Source: Armillaria gallica (Eukaryota; Basidiomycota; Agaricomycetes; Agaricales; Physalacriaceae). From it: 64,000 bases of DNA. Under the pieces are notes generated by a model. That model saw nothing but the letters and a program-made list of their open reading frames with translations, was not told the DNA's origin and did not search any database. Both the position numbers and the translations under genes were made by a program. Where the stretch lies: NCBI GenBank assembly GCA_037576215.1, contig JBANDB010000010.1, positions 2,666,001 to 2,730,000 on the forward strand, in the 5' to 3' direction. Of the stretch, positions 9,690-20,145 are shown in pieces; within the stretch, counting starts at the first letter, position 1; each line of letters opens with the position of its first letter.

Positions 9690-10844
9690 AACGCCATATC
9701 TACAAGCAATTAGCAATTATTAATTAATAGGGCCAGATAGATTAACGTACGATAGTGACATCGGCAAGAAGTGTACTACCATCATCAGTGATAGCATCAA
9801 CAAGGAAGTATGCCCTCCACCACGGGCCATCGTCCATCAATGCTGAGAAAACGGTGCAATAATTATCTCCATACGTAATGAACGCACGGTACCCAAACAC
9901 CCAGGCCATTAGAAATGCTATTGTCGAGAAAAGATAAAGCATGATGATGATGATATGCAGGAATGCATTGTGTAATCGCTTGGGAGAAGAGACTGTATTG
10001 AGAGTTTCATGAATCACCAGGTCCAATAAAGATTAAAGGTCAACACACAGGTGGTCCATAAAGTGACTGCGACGATGCCAGTGTATAGACCTTTACAAGG
10101 AATGGACTCACCGTTAGGGATGATCACCGTACCGTAACGGATACGGCGGTAGAAGTGGCGGTCATCTACGGCTACGGTTGTTCCCGTAACCGTACCGTCG
10201 ATGCCCAGTCAGCTCTTGCAACGGCATCGACGGTTACATTTACGGTCGTCACGGCCGTACATACGGCCGTGCGCAGAGCTGACGAAAAAAACACATACGT
10301 ACCAGTACATGTGTACCTAAAGTGAGTGATACACCATCTCCCCATATCCTTGACATTTACCTACGTTATTGATGATCTGTGAAAGCAGCATGTCAATATA
10401 ATACATTTTTAAAGCAGCGACGACTCACGAAATCAGCTAAATTGACGATGTACGGCTGCCAAAACTCGGTCACCAACGTTTTCGTGAGTTCTTCAGTAGT
10501 TAATCAAACACCCAGCGCGCTATTTCACCTCCTGCACCCAGAAAAAGAGGGATTACCATTACTATCCATGAACGGCCGTATACGGTTAGAACTACCCATA
10601 GAATACGGTCCGTGAAGGCCAATCGCCGCACCGTATCCGTACCGTAGGGTCGCAGATTGCGAGGCTCACGGGAAGGTGACCGTATCCGTAGGTACCGTCC
10701 GTATACACCGTACTACGGACACGGTGACCATCCCTACTCACCGTGCAGCGAGGCTTGCATAATCATGCGGTTCAGAGGCAGGTCAAGCATGTCGAAAATA
10801 ACGCTCCTTTCATCCTGCGAAAGGTAGAGCGGCGAAGCCTGCAT
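9690..10844 (-). pseudogene. Truncated seven-TM family gene with a MITE in intron 1
   Basis: Exon 1 from ATG at 10844 (MQASPLYLSQDERSVIF) matches exon 1 of three other copies in the window (MNALPPDISQDDKSVIF at 15663, MDAPPPDLSESDKSVIF at 18642, MDSIPQNLSLGDRQDIF at 23993). It is followed by GLYTGIVAVTLWT, the second and third membrane segments (WVFGYRAFITYGDNYCTVF, PWWRAYFLVDAITDDG) and the start of the fourth exon (WRCWV), where homology stops near 9690. The last three TM segments are gone. Intron 1 contains a 622-bp MITE flanked by a duplicated splice donor; without it the intron would be only 21 nt. Function of the family is unknown; it is an Agaricomycete membrane family resembling DUF6533/DUF6534 proteins in layout. 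Confidence 0.75.
10115..10736. mobile_element. hAT-type MITE, 622 bp, 8-bp target duplication
   Basis: The left end reads TAGGGATGATCACCGT; the right end, reverse-complemented, reads TAGGGATGGTCACCGT. Both sides are flanked by the identical 8 bp CTCACCGT (10107-10114 and 10737-10744). Terminal repeats starting TAGGG and an 8-bp duplication are hallmarks of hAT elements. The interior is full of short CCGTA/TACGG repeats towards both ends and has no transposase; a 78-codon ORF at 10379-10615 has no known domain. It is a non-autonomous element inside intron 1 of the truncated seven-TM gene. Confidence 0.9.
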
Positions 10845-12447
10845 CGTAGAGGGAACCCTGAAGTGTGTGAGCATGGACGGCTTTCTCGTCGCTTCATATG
10901 CCCTGTCTCTGCAGCCATAGATTCCGATCAAAAGACAGGGCAAAGATCGGAGCAGAAATTCCATTACCATTGAGACTGTCATGAACACTAAGAAACGAAA
11001 CTACCCAAACCGAGTTGATATTGAAGACCCCAAAGTTCCTGATTTACTCCTGGTAGTCTGGAACCTAACAACAATAACTCCTCCGCAGAGAACAATTCGA
11101 AATGAGCAATACCTTGGAAACAGATATCAGAGAACCCTCAAGGAACGAAAAACGTTGCGAGACTTTGTTCGGAAAACATCGGATTTGAGCTTCTCCATAT
11201 GACTGTAGAAAGGAAGGAATCAGATGAGTGTGCATGTTTATATTGAGACCGCGATCAAATCGAACCTATTTCATCCTTCTTAGTCCTGCGACGCACCCGC
11301 TCCTTTCGAGTCCTTCGCAAGATGAGGAGATTTGTGAGGATTTTAGGGCAATACAGTAAATATTACGAACGAAATCGTCGTCTGAAAACGAATCAGGCGG
11401 CTATCACGACCCAGAATTTAGACGATAAAGCGCTTCGGTGATCTGCGAGCCAACTTCGATTTCGACAGAAAAGTCCCTGACACGACTGAAATAGATCTTG
11501 TTGACTATACCGCCGGAGGAAATCTAGGGGCAGCTCCTCCATCCCAGGTTTATGTGAGGATTGTTGGGCGGAATGAAGAATCTCGCTCCTACAGCTTGAT
11601 ACACAGCGGCTATGGTGTGAAAGACCATCGAGAAGATCAAGTACTCGCATTCATTGTCACCAACGATTTGGTAAACTCGCAGCACAGAAAGGCAGGTGCA
11701 AAGAGCGAAAGAAGAAGCAGATGCGTCGTAACGATGCAACTAAGTTCCTGAGCATATCTTTGATATCGATGGAGACACCTAGTGCTCATCAGCTTGGAAG
11801 AATCAGATCAGGATTAGATCATGGCTATATAGTTGCGCAGTTCAAATCTGCATCACCAACTGTCGCTAGTATGTGTAGTTAAATAAGATGTCACTGTATC
11901 AAAACGATTCTGCTTGCCAGACGGGACGGCACTGACGCGCTCTGAAGAAAGAGATGTCCCACTGTAGCAGCGCATCGTTTAAGACCCAGAACAATGTCGA
12001 TTGCATCTTGGACGAGCAGCAAAGACTAAGCTACACCATAGACAGCAAAAGAAATCAGGGTCAGAAAGGTGAATAATGAAAAGCGCAACGACATACTCAT
12101 TCCGCGGCTTGCTTGGAAGCAAGAAGCAGCAAAGAAGCATATCCGAAACCAATCGTAGTTGCCTCACGTCATCGGACGCGTTCTCGAAATGAGTGACGCG
12201 GAGAAAAGCGGGAAAAGTATGGCGAATTGGTATTAACGTGTCGAGCTTCTCATGGCGAAGACAGTTAGTCGCTGTTTTGTTCGCTTATTTCCGTCTGTAT
12301 TTCGTGGTATATAAAGCTAGATATTTCATAGTCAGTCCCTATGTGGCGTTCGCCAAAGATGTAATCTATTTCGTCACTCACTGCGCTTGAGAATTGCACC
12401 GCGATTCTAACAGAACATTGTTTCAGCCCCCGGTCCCAATCCAAATG
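10845..12447. other. 5' flank of the truncated seven-TM gene, duplicated elsewhere; no confident gene
   Basis: Parts resemble the flank of the copy at 17.5-18.6 kb: a block just upstream of exon 1 (LPCLLIGIYG here, LPLLLIGVYC there when translated) and a motif near 12160-12187 (CTCAC, then GGACGCGTTCTCG) matching 19104-19127 (CTCACGTGA, then AGACGCGTTCTCG). ORFs at 11393-11650 and 11524-11739 (minus) look like overlapping exons of an unidentified or decayed membrane gene but cannot be joined. Confidence 0.4.
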
Positions 12448-12822
12448 TCAGAACGGAGATAGGCGAATGTACGACATCCTCCGCCTCAATTCTTGAAATG
12501 AGTCCGTCCTGATAAGATAAATTTTATCTGTCAGCAAGCAGACTTCTTGGCAGGAATGGTGAAGTTCGTACAGGCTCGGATTTTGAAAGAGAAAGATCGA
12601 AAACTCGGGGCCGATGCGTTCATAGACGTAGAAAGATATGTATTTCCATTCTTCTGTAGTGAGCTGCCTGGTCAGAGTGGGACGTCGGGGTGAGAGGTTC
12701 AAGGGGGCATACAGTGCCTTCATTGATGCCGACTCGGAGTACAGGTCTATCTGTTCCTTCTTTGGGCGGGGAGGATAGTCCAGGTGGAATTTCTGCATCA
12801 ATATACTCAGTATTCTCTCCAA
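12448..12822 (-). CDS. Hypothetical 124-aa protein, duplicated at 19.8 kb
   Basis: A 124-codon ORF (MERILSILMQKFHL) with a Pro-rich early part, a core reading YVYERIGPEFSIFLF, and a C-terminus ELRRRMSYIRLSPF. A paralogous fragment lies at 19.74-20.02 kb (YDRIGPEVSTLL, then RRRMPYVCLSPS). Conservation of both peptide and DNA between copies supports real coding. It may be the last exon of a longer gene starting near 12.9 kb. It lies behind the truncated seven-TM gene, and its paralogue lies behind the copy at 17.5 kb, so the pair was duplicated together. Function unknown. Confidence 0.4.
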   Translation of the reverse strand: MERILSILMQKFHLDYPPRPKKEQIDLYSESASMKALYAPLNLSPRRPTLTRQLTTEEWKYISFYVYERIGPEFSIFLFQNPSLYELHHSCQEVCLLTDKIYLIRTDSFQELRRRMSYIRLSPF

Positions 12823-15662
12823 TTCCTACCTTCTCAAAGGCCTATCATTGTTCGCCACCCGGTCGTCACACGTGTCCCAGAGCCAAGAAGGACCCTATTT
12901 TTAACGAGCTGCTCGCGCTGGTCCAAGGTCAAAGATTCCTTTTGACGCATGCCCTCGCTGAGGTCAGGTTCATTGAAGAGCCCATTCCTCTTGTGCCATA
13001 CGATATAATCTCTAGGGACTTCACAGATCGTCTGGCGGTTCCGTTTACCGAAGTTGAACGTGTATTCGGTATTGGCTTAGGTCTTCGAGAATGCTTTGAT
13101 ATGCATTATAGAGCGAGATTATGATTCAGACACTGACACTGACAGTACAAGAGTACGCTCCGCCATGTGACGTCCGAACAAAGAGAAATCTGATTTCAAA
13201 TCTGACACAGGATCACGCTCAGAGGTGACGTGGACCTGCTGAGGTAAAAATCCGTGCCCATGAACGTCGTATATGCATTTCGCCTTCCGCTGTAGTCAAC
13301 CCATGGCTAAATGAACACCTATCAACATCCATTTACACATACTAAGGAAGAAGCTTACTCATCACGTAGGTACTGCTATACCCTCGATAAAATGACTCGC
13401 ATCTCGAGAATAGTCTGCCATTAAGCACCGTCTCTAGGACGAACCAGTTATCCACCCAAAAGGAACCAACTTTGACGAGCTAGACGTAGTCGTCCAGCAG
13501 CGCCGTGTCTTCGTAATGCTCTGGCACCGCATGCTTCACCTTGAGAAAATCAGAACGAGCTTATCAGGGAGAATTTTTCTTCAGGTGAGAGCCCTTCCCA
13601 GTCAAATAACTCGCTGCTTGGTGGAAGAATGCTACGCCTCGGAATGAAGGATGGTTTCTTTCATGATTTGATCAAGTGGCCCGCGGTGACTGTGGCATTG
13701 GATAGCAGGTGGATGATATTTCGGATTGGAGGGATTGCGAAGAAATTGAGCACATAAGGAAAGAGCGTAGTCGGAGCCAGAATCTTGCACAGGCAAAGGC
13801 AATCGATAGCGATTTTCCTCCGGCTTTGAAGCAGTTCGTGATGTTCTGGAGATAAGCGGATCAGCGGTCGATCTTTTCTTTAGGCATGGGTACGATTTCG
13901 GCTCCGTATCCAAAGACCACAAGTTTCTCTTGGCTACCGGCAGGAAAATGAGGAGAATCTTCGAATGTGATGAAATGAACTCACGCATGGAGGCAATTTC
14001 CCATCAGTCTCCTTGTCCTTGTGCAGCTGTGATCGTGAAAGACGGGACGAGTAGCCAGACATTCTAAGAAAAAGATGAATGAATAAAAGGACACGATGCC
14101 AGCGAGAAGAAGCTACCTCTCGCAAGGCATCGTAGAGCTTGATATCGATTGTATAAGTATGTTCTGTTCCAGGCAAGCAAAGCCTGGCATATCTCCGACA
14201 CCAGACAGGATTCCTTAGGGCGACATTTTCCGCCGTGATCTATGAGGAGGTCAGCCGTGGAAGGCAACGATGATGCAGGGCTTACTCAAGGCAGCCATCG
14301 GAACGACGATCGCTAAGAACAGCGTGGCCCGCGTCAGTTCGGAAGCCAGGGACACGCTCGAAGTCAGTGATTGAGACCGTGCTATTACTAAGACGATAGT
14401 GTCAGCTGCATTTCGGAAAATGGATGTATTGAGACTCACGGTAGGCATGTGCACGCCGTGGATATACACAGCATGACCAGAAATTTCGATATTCTTTCAG
14501 ATGCCCCGGAACTACTGAGTACTGAGTACTGAGGCGTTGAGTAGAGTAAACGAAACATCATACCCAAGCAGGCTCACAGTGAAGATGTCCAGGGTGTCCT
14601 CCAATATTTTTCCGAGCAGCCTTCCAGGCAGGTAGAAGGTTTGGACGGCGAATGCGTTGGAAAGGCTTCGATAGCCACGCCAGAAGCAGCAAGTCCAGAG
14701 GATCCAGCAGTTAGAAGATCTGTGCCATGCACGAGTCAATATTATTATACGAGGAAAGAAGGCGCATACAACCACGTACTGCCAATAGAATAACGTACAT
14801 TAGCAAATGCACGACGCGCCAATGACCTTCCAAGCGTTTCAACCCTTCCTTCGGTGACTTCGAGTCGGAGGGATATTCTCTTTTCCATTCTGAGATATTT
14901 TATGCGTGTTCGTCGCGTTATTCATCTCTGGGTGCTGGAAGACGTGTGGGACGGAAAGCAGGAATTGATTCAATGGACGTCGCAGAAGGAGAAAGAGAAC
15001 TTCCATCACATGATATGCCCCTTCGGCCGTCGACCCTTGTGGCAGTGCCAATCCGCACCACCAACACCATTGACCGTGTGTCCACCGCGAAAAAACCACC
15101 TGTAGCCCTCGTTACTGCCCACTGATGCGAGACAAATATCTCCAAGACTACTCGTGACTTCACATGAAATTTAAGGGAGGCTAATCATGCAGAAACTTAA
15201 GTCTGCATTACGGTGCTACTACTGAGTATATCAACCCCTGCGACGTGCGTATTATCTAGCGCCCTGTACTAGCTTTTCTTCACCATTGACAACGACTCAC
15301 TTATTGATATAGATGGTTACCTGTGTGTTCAAACAGCGCATAGATGTGATACGTCTTGCTTTAATCAATCCATCAGGGTGGTGTATCAGCATATCTACTA
15401 TCTAGTCGCAATACATCAGAACGCCAAACGTTGACTAGGACAGGTATGAGGCAAAACTGTGAGATATAGGGCAGATATCTCATCACTGATTGTTTTGGCC
15501 GTGTATCCTCGTCACTGCCATGCTGCCACCAACGACGTGAACGCATTGTGACACAATGAGCATCTCTCCTGACCTTCTCTGCCTTACAGCTTTCATCAAA
15601 TTCTTCAGAAGCGAGGTATATGAGACGATGAACATGCCTCTTTTCGTATCCTTCCCTCTACG
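12823..15662. other. Gene-poor stretch with probable decayed minus-strand exons
   Basis: Several minus-strand open stretches with splice-like borders occur between 15160 and 13630. Examples are TRATLFLAIVVPMAAL near 14300 (a membrane helix), a Trp/Cys-rich stretch at 14775-14560 and DIKLYDALRE before a GT near 14115. They could be exons of one more membrane protein but frames do not join cleanly. A plus-strand ORF at 12690-13124 has no recognisable domain. Confidence 0.3.
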
Positions 15663-16919
15663 ATGAACGCCTTACCGCCTGACATTTCCCAAGATGATAA
15701 GAGTGTCATTTTTGGTAACCTTAACCGCAATCTGAATCGTTTGATTCTCCAAGCCTTGCTGCACGGTGAGGCCGTTCCGATTCCTCTGCTCCTGAAATAT
15801 CTTTTGAACGCTTGTCTTGCAGGTCTATATACCGGCATCGTAACGGTCACGCTATGGACTATGTGTATGATAACTGGTCTGAACGGATACCGGGATTCAC
15901 TACTGAATTCTGAATACAGTCTCTTCTCCGAAGCACATGCGCAGTATATTCCTGTGTACAACCATCATCGCACTTTATATTCTCTTGACGATACCGTTCG
16001 GGATTGACTGGGCGCTGCTGTACTGTGCGTTCATTGAATACGGTAACAATTATTACACAATCTTCGTCACCCTTGCATCCTCTGGCTCGCTGGAGACGAG
16101 GTGCAATCTCGTTATCAGTATCACTGGTAGCGTAAGCACGCTTCTGGTAGATATCACTATCGTTGGTCATCTCATTGATTCCTGTCGATATGGAAAACCT
16201 CACAATCTGCAGATATGGCGTTGCTGGGTCCTCTGGGATCGCCAGTGGCGAGTCATTCTCGTATCGATTGTTTGTGCCACTGCTGGGACGGGTAAGTGTC
16301 TGCTCTATGTCTACCGATATGGTTTTTACTCGGTATCTCAGTCATGAAGGCCATGCAAATCCTCAGCACTAATTTACACAACTCCAACGACGACATCAGC
16401 AAGACCAGGTTCTTTACTATAGCAGAAATTGACTGGTCGTTCATTTACATCTTGCTGACGCTCGCCACATCCCTCATATGTACGCTCTTGATTGTTTACC
16501 GCATCATTCGGCATGCTCCATGGATGAGCGCTTCCCGAAAACTCATCGAGATATTGGTCGAGTCCTCGGCCATGTATTCGATTTCCTTGATTGTCTATCT
16601 GATACTGGTATCGAAGAATTCGGAATCCACCTATTATGCTGATATTATTTCTGCTTATGTTAAGGTGAGATTACGCCGCTTTGCTTTCATTCAATGATCT
16701 GATACCTTCAAGGCTATCGCTCCGACACTCCTAGTCGGACGTGTCTCAGCCTACGCTAATACGATCTCGGCGCGACAAAAGATGGTCGCTAAATGGGAGA
16801 ACCACCCACCATTGGTCGGCTGTTTTAGGGACGAAGACACCAATAACAGCAGCGGATGCTATTGTCTGGATGATGGTCATAAAACGTCGTCGGGATCGTC
16901 GGGCAAGGAGGCTGTGTGA
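15663..16919 (+). CDS. Seven-TM family membrane protein, apparently intact
   Basis: Exons can be joined into one frame. In order: MNALPPDISQDDKSVIF with a helical N-terminus; GLYTGIVTVTLWTMC (TM1); ILLTIPFGIDWALLYCAF (TM2); SGSVSTLLVDITI-like TM3; WRCWVLWDRQWRVILV (TM4); DWSFIYILLTLATSLICTLL (TM5); AMYSISLIVYLILV (TM6); AIAPTLLVGRV (TM7), then a polar tail ending SSGSSGKEAV. Introns fall at the same places as in the copies at 17.5 and 24 kb, and each begins GT and ends AG. It should be a multi-pass membrane protein; ligand and role are unknown. It is convergent with the frameshifted copy at 17500-18642. Exact donors around 15870-15940 are uncertain. Confidence 0.75.
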
Positions 16920-17499
16920 TCTCGCGTGGGCAGTGTTACTCATAGAGATATAACTGGGATACGATAGATGATTTCCCGTGAATCGGGATTCTCCTTTAAT
17001 CAAAGATGTGTTTGGACAGTGACTAGAGGACAATGCAGCATCATAAATTTAGAAACTTGTCTTTAGATCCAAGAGAGCTCTCATCGTGAATTCAGATCAT
17101 TTTTAGATCATTATTCTCTTGACAACGCTTCGAGGGACCAAAATGATACCGGTACAGTGAATTGGGCATCGCCTAGTGAATCACAGTCTCCCCACTTCGG
17201 CGCCGGCGTGTTACGTGAATCTATGCGAGGGATTACTAGTTTCCCTCTACCAGCTTCTTTACGTGGCCATTGAACTTATCAACTGCGAACCGTCCTTACG
17301 AGACATAGCAGGTTGGTATTTTCGGACTCCCATGCCCTTGTAGCTGTGATTGAGTAGGTGTGGTTAGAAAATAATCTGGCATATATATATATCGCATCCG
17401 ATCCTATACTTGCTAACTAAAACTGGCGCTGCTTAACATTCAGGATAATAGGGCTGGCTTCGCTCAGAGTGAAACGACTTCACGAAAGCTGATGCGAAT
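16920..17499. other. Intergenic space between two convergent seven-TM genes
   Basis: No coding frame is convincing. The stretch should contain the 3' ends of both convergent genes; no clear polyadenylation signal pair stands out. Confidence 0.4.
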
Positions 17500-18642
17500 T
17501 CATACACTTTCTGTTGTATCAGCCCTGCAGTGAGACCCTGGGGGTGTTGACCTGGCTGCTACACGTAGCACCAGGAGCGTCGGTGCGATAGCCTGTCATA
17601 TATGAAAAGAAAACAATCAGTCACCGAACAAGATTTATTCCAGAGAGGTCTGTACCCTAACGTACGTCGCAACAATATCTGCATAAGCGGCAGACATCGT
17701 ATTTCCTCGCACAAGTGCCAGGTACACGACCAGCGCCAGTGTATAGATTGCCGAGGACTAATAAGAGCAGATATAATGCTTCGGAAGAGTAGTAGCCTAT
17801 CCGCGAAGCGGCCAATGCGATATAAGATTAAGACCGTGCAAATCACCGTTGTCGTTAAAGTTAGCACGATGTAAATCAATGACCAATCGATTTGAGGTGC
17901 GAAAACCCCGATCTTGCTGATATCATCGGTGGAGCTGTACACAACACTAAGGGTTTCCATGATCTTCATGGCTGAGAAACTGAGTGAGAGAAACATATCT
18001 GTGATGAAGAAACTTACCAGTTCCAGCTATAGCACAAATAATCGGTAGGGAAACGATTCGCCACTGACGATCCCAAAGCACCCAACAACGCCATATCTAC
18101 AAGAAATGAGTTATTATTGATTGACAGGATTAGATGGGTCGACGTACGATAGTGATATCGACAAGAAGTGTACTACCACCACCAGTGATAGCATCAACAA
18201 GGAAGCATGCCCTCCACCACGGGCCATCGTCCATCAATGCTGAGAAAACGGTGTAATAATTATCGCCATACGCAATGAACGCGCGACGCCCGAAAACCCA
18301 GTCTATGGCGAACGATATCGTCGCGAGCACGTAAAGCACGATGATGATAGTACGTAGGAATGTACCATGTAATCGCTTCGTAGAAGAGTCTGTATTAAGA
18401 GTTTAATCAGCCTCCTTCGCCAGGGAGGATTGGAAGTCAACGTACATATAGTCCATAAGGTGACCGCTACGACACCGGTGTATAGACCTGCAAAGTGAAA
18501 TTTGAAAAGGTATGCGTCATGAATTGAGGATAACCTTACCATGCAACAATGATTCCAGAATCATACGGTTCAGAGTCACGTCGAGCTGGTCAAAAATGAC
18601 ACTCTTATCAGATTCGGAAAGGTCAGGTGGTGGAGCATCCAT
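17500..18642 (-). pseudogene. Seven-TM family gene with a one-base deletion
   Basis: Reads like the intact copies: MDAPPPDLSESDKSVIF, GLYTGVVAVTLWTI, VLYVLATISFAIDWVFGR, PWWRACFLVDAITGGG, WRCWVLWDRQWRIVSLPI, DWSLIYIVLTLTTTVICTVL. At about 17759/17760 the frame breaks. The following bases, one frame over, encode the expected SSAIYTLALVVYLALV and AAYADIVATYV, then after an intron AIAPTLLVLRVAARS to a TGA at 17500-17502. Compared with siblings, a single G appears to be missing in an Ile-Glu-Ser-Ser stretch. All splice borders remain good, so inactivation is recent, or this is a sequencing error. Role unknown. Confidence 0.75.
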
Positions 18643-19740
18643 GGTAGGTGTAAGTGTACGTAGAAGATGGCAGATGAGCAAAGAAGTATGTTCGTGGCTT
18701 CATATATCCAGTCTCCGCAACAGTAGACTCCGATTAAAAGCAAGGGCAAAGATTGAACCTGAATCCCATTTTTAGGGACGCTAAGAATCGAAGAACAGCG
18801 CGCGGTTCTTACCGGAAATCCAACTGATAAAGTTAGACACCCCAGAGTTCTTGGTATCATGCTCTGAATATTCAAGGAAAAGACGACCCAATTCACAGCA
18901 GAGCATCGCTGAAGACCCATTGCCTCGGTGACGTGCAGCCAAAGACTAAACCACTTCATAGACAGCATAGAATATAGGGTCAGACAGACGAATGAAGAGA
19001 AAAGAAAGCCAGGCAGTGTGCTTGTGGCCTACCAGTGCTTGGTCCTTGGGGTTGGAAGCTAGCAGCAGACCGGATACCGGAAATTTAAAACCAACCGGAG
19101 TTACTCACGTGATTAGACGCGTTCTCGGCCCGGTGTTGTAGTCGCTTGTCAAGTAAAACCGCCACGAAACTATATCCACGTCCCGAGCAACTCCCTGGAC
19201 TGGACCTTTTGCATTGGGGCTAATAATCCTCTGTGCGATCTGGTCCATAAAAGCGGAGCAAGAGTAAGTATCTGTACTTCAGGTAACCTTCCAGGCTGTC
19301 CAATGCTTGGAGCAACGCTGACGGGTACCTAGTCAGTCTTTTGAATAGCAGAAAAGGCATGAAGAGCGCCTTATGCCAGACTTACGATCAAAACTGAAGC
19401 TAAAACTCTGAAAAGGCATGATAGTACTCTTCTTCCTCATGCACATAACTGACTTGGATATTAGATTTATTGATAAGGTCAGCGTTACGGTCACTTTGAA
19501 TATAACTTCAGATGCTGAGGCAGAGGCTTCAGGGACAGTCCAAGACGCAAGTCTGTGCAATTAGCTAATTTTTGGGCCTTTTATGACACGCGACATGTTT
19601 CACAGCCGTGTTCGCTAACTGCTGCGTCGTTCCATAATCACCTTTTTTCTTGCCTTGAGAACTTGAGGGATACGGAGAAATATAGGAAATGCATAGTGAG
19701 TTGGAAGATGATATTCACCTGCCAGCAGCCATTTGAATAT
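18643..19740. other. 5' flank shared with the copy near 10.8 kb; no confident gene
   Basis: The first 500 bp include a block homologous to the flank of the truncated seven-TM gene, ending at a CTCACGTGA motif near 19104-19112. ORFs at 18576-18968 and 19333-19833 have no recognisable domain. Confidence 0.35.
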
Positions 19741-20040
19741 TGTTTCAGCCTCCGGTCCCAATCCAAATGTCAAGACGGAGATAGGCAAACGTACGGCATC
19801 CTACGCCTCAATTTTTCAGTGAGTTCGTTCTGACAAATTGATCTTTATCTGTCAGCCAGGAAACTTCAGAGCATGAATGGAAATTTTCGCACACATGCTC
19901 GTATTTTGAAGGAGCAAGGAGTGTCGAAACCTCGGGGCCGATGCGGTCGTACGCGCTGCTCACACCATAACTCCGGGAGAGTGGGCGTAGCTCAATTGAT
20001 TTCATGTCCATGCCGTATTCCATCTCGTTAGGAGGCTCTC
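19741..20040 (-). pseudogene. Decayed paralogue of the 124-aa hypothetical at 12.4 kb
   Basis: Minus-strand peptide YDRIGPEVSTLLAP, then SEVSWLTDKDQFVRTNS, corresponds to YERIGPEFSIFLF and QEVCLLTDKIYLIRTDS in the 12.4-kb copy. The C-terminal RRRMPYVCLSPS is in another frame, so a small indel lies near 19815-19830. The DNA of the two copies is alignable by eye over about 180 bp from 12420 and 19740. No function known. Confidence 0.55.
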
Positions 20041-20145
20041 AGCTCTCTGGCAGGGTGCAGGATTCCCTGAGGAGAGCGACACTATAAATTCATGTGGTCG
20101 ACAGCGGAAATCCATAGCCCTTCATCGGCGTCCACTCTTTACCAA

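Noticed and set aside
10120..10735. CRISPR-like or satellite array of CCGTA/TACGG words
   Set aside because: Words are irregular in length and spacing and are bounded by transposon ends with a target duplication; this is MITE subterminal sequence.
12690..13124. 144-codon plus-strand ORF
   Set aside because: It partly overlaps the duplicated minus-strand hypothetical, which has a paralogue, and has no domain.
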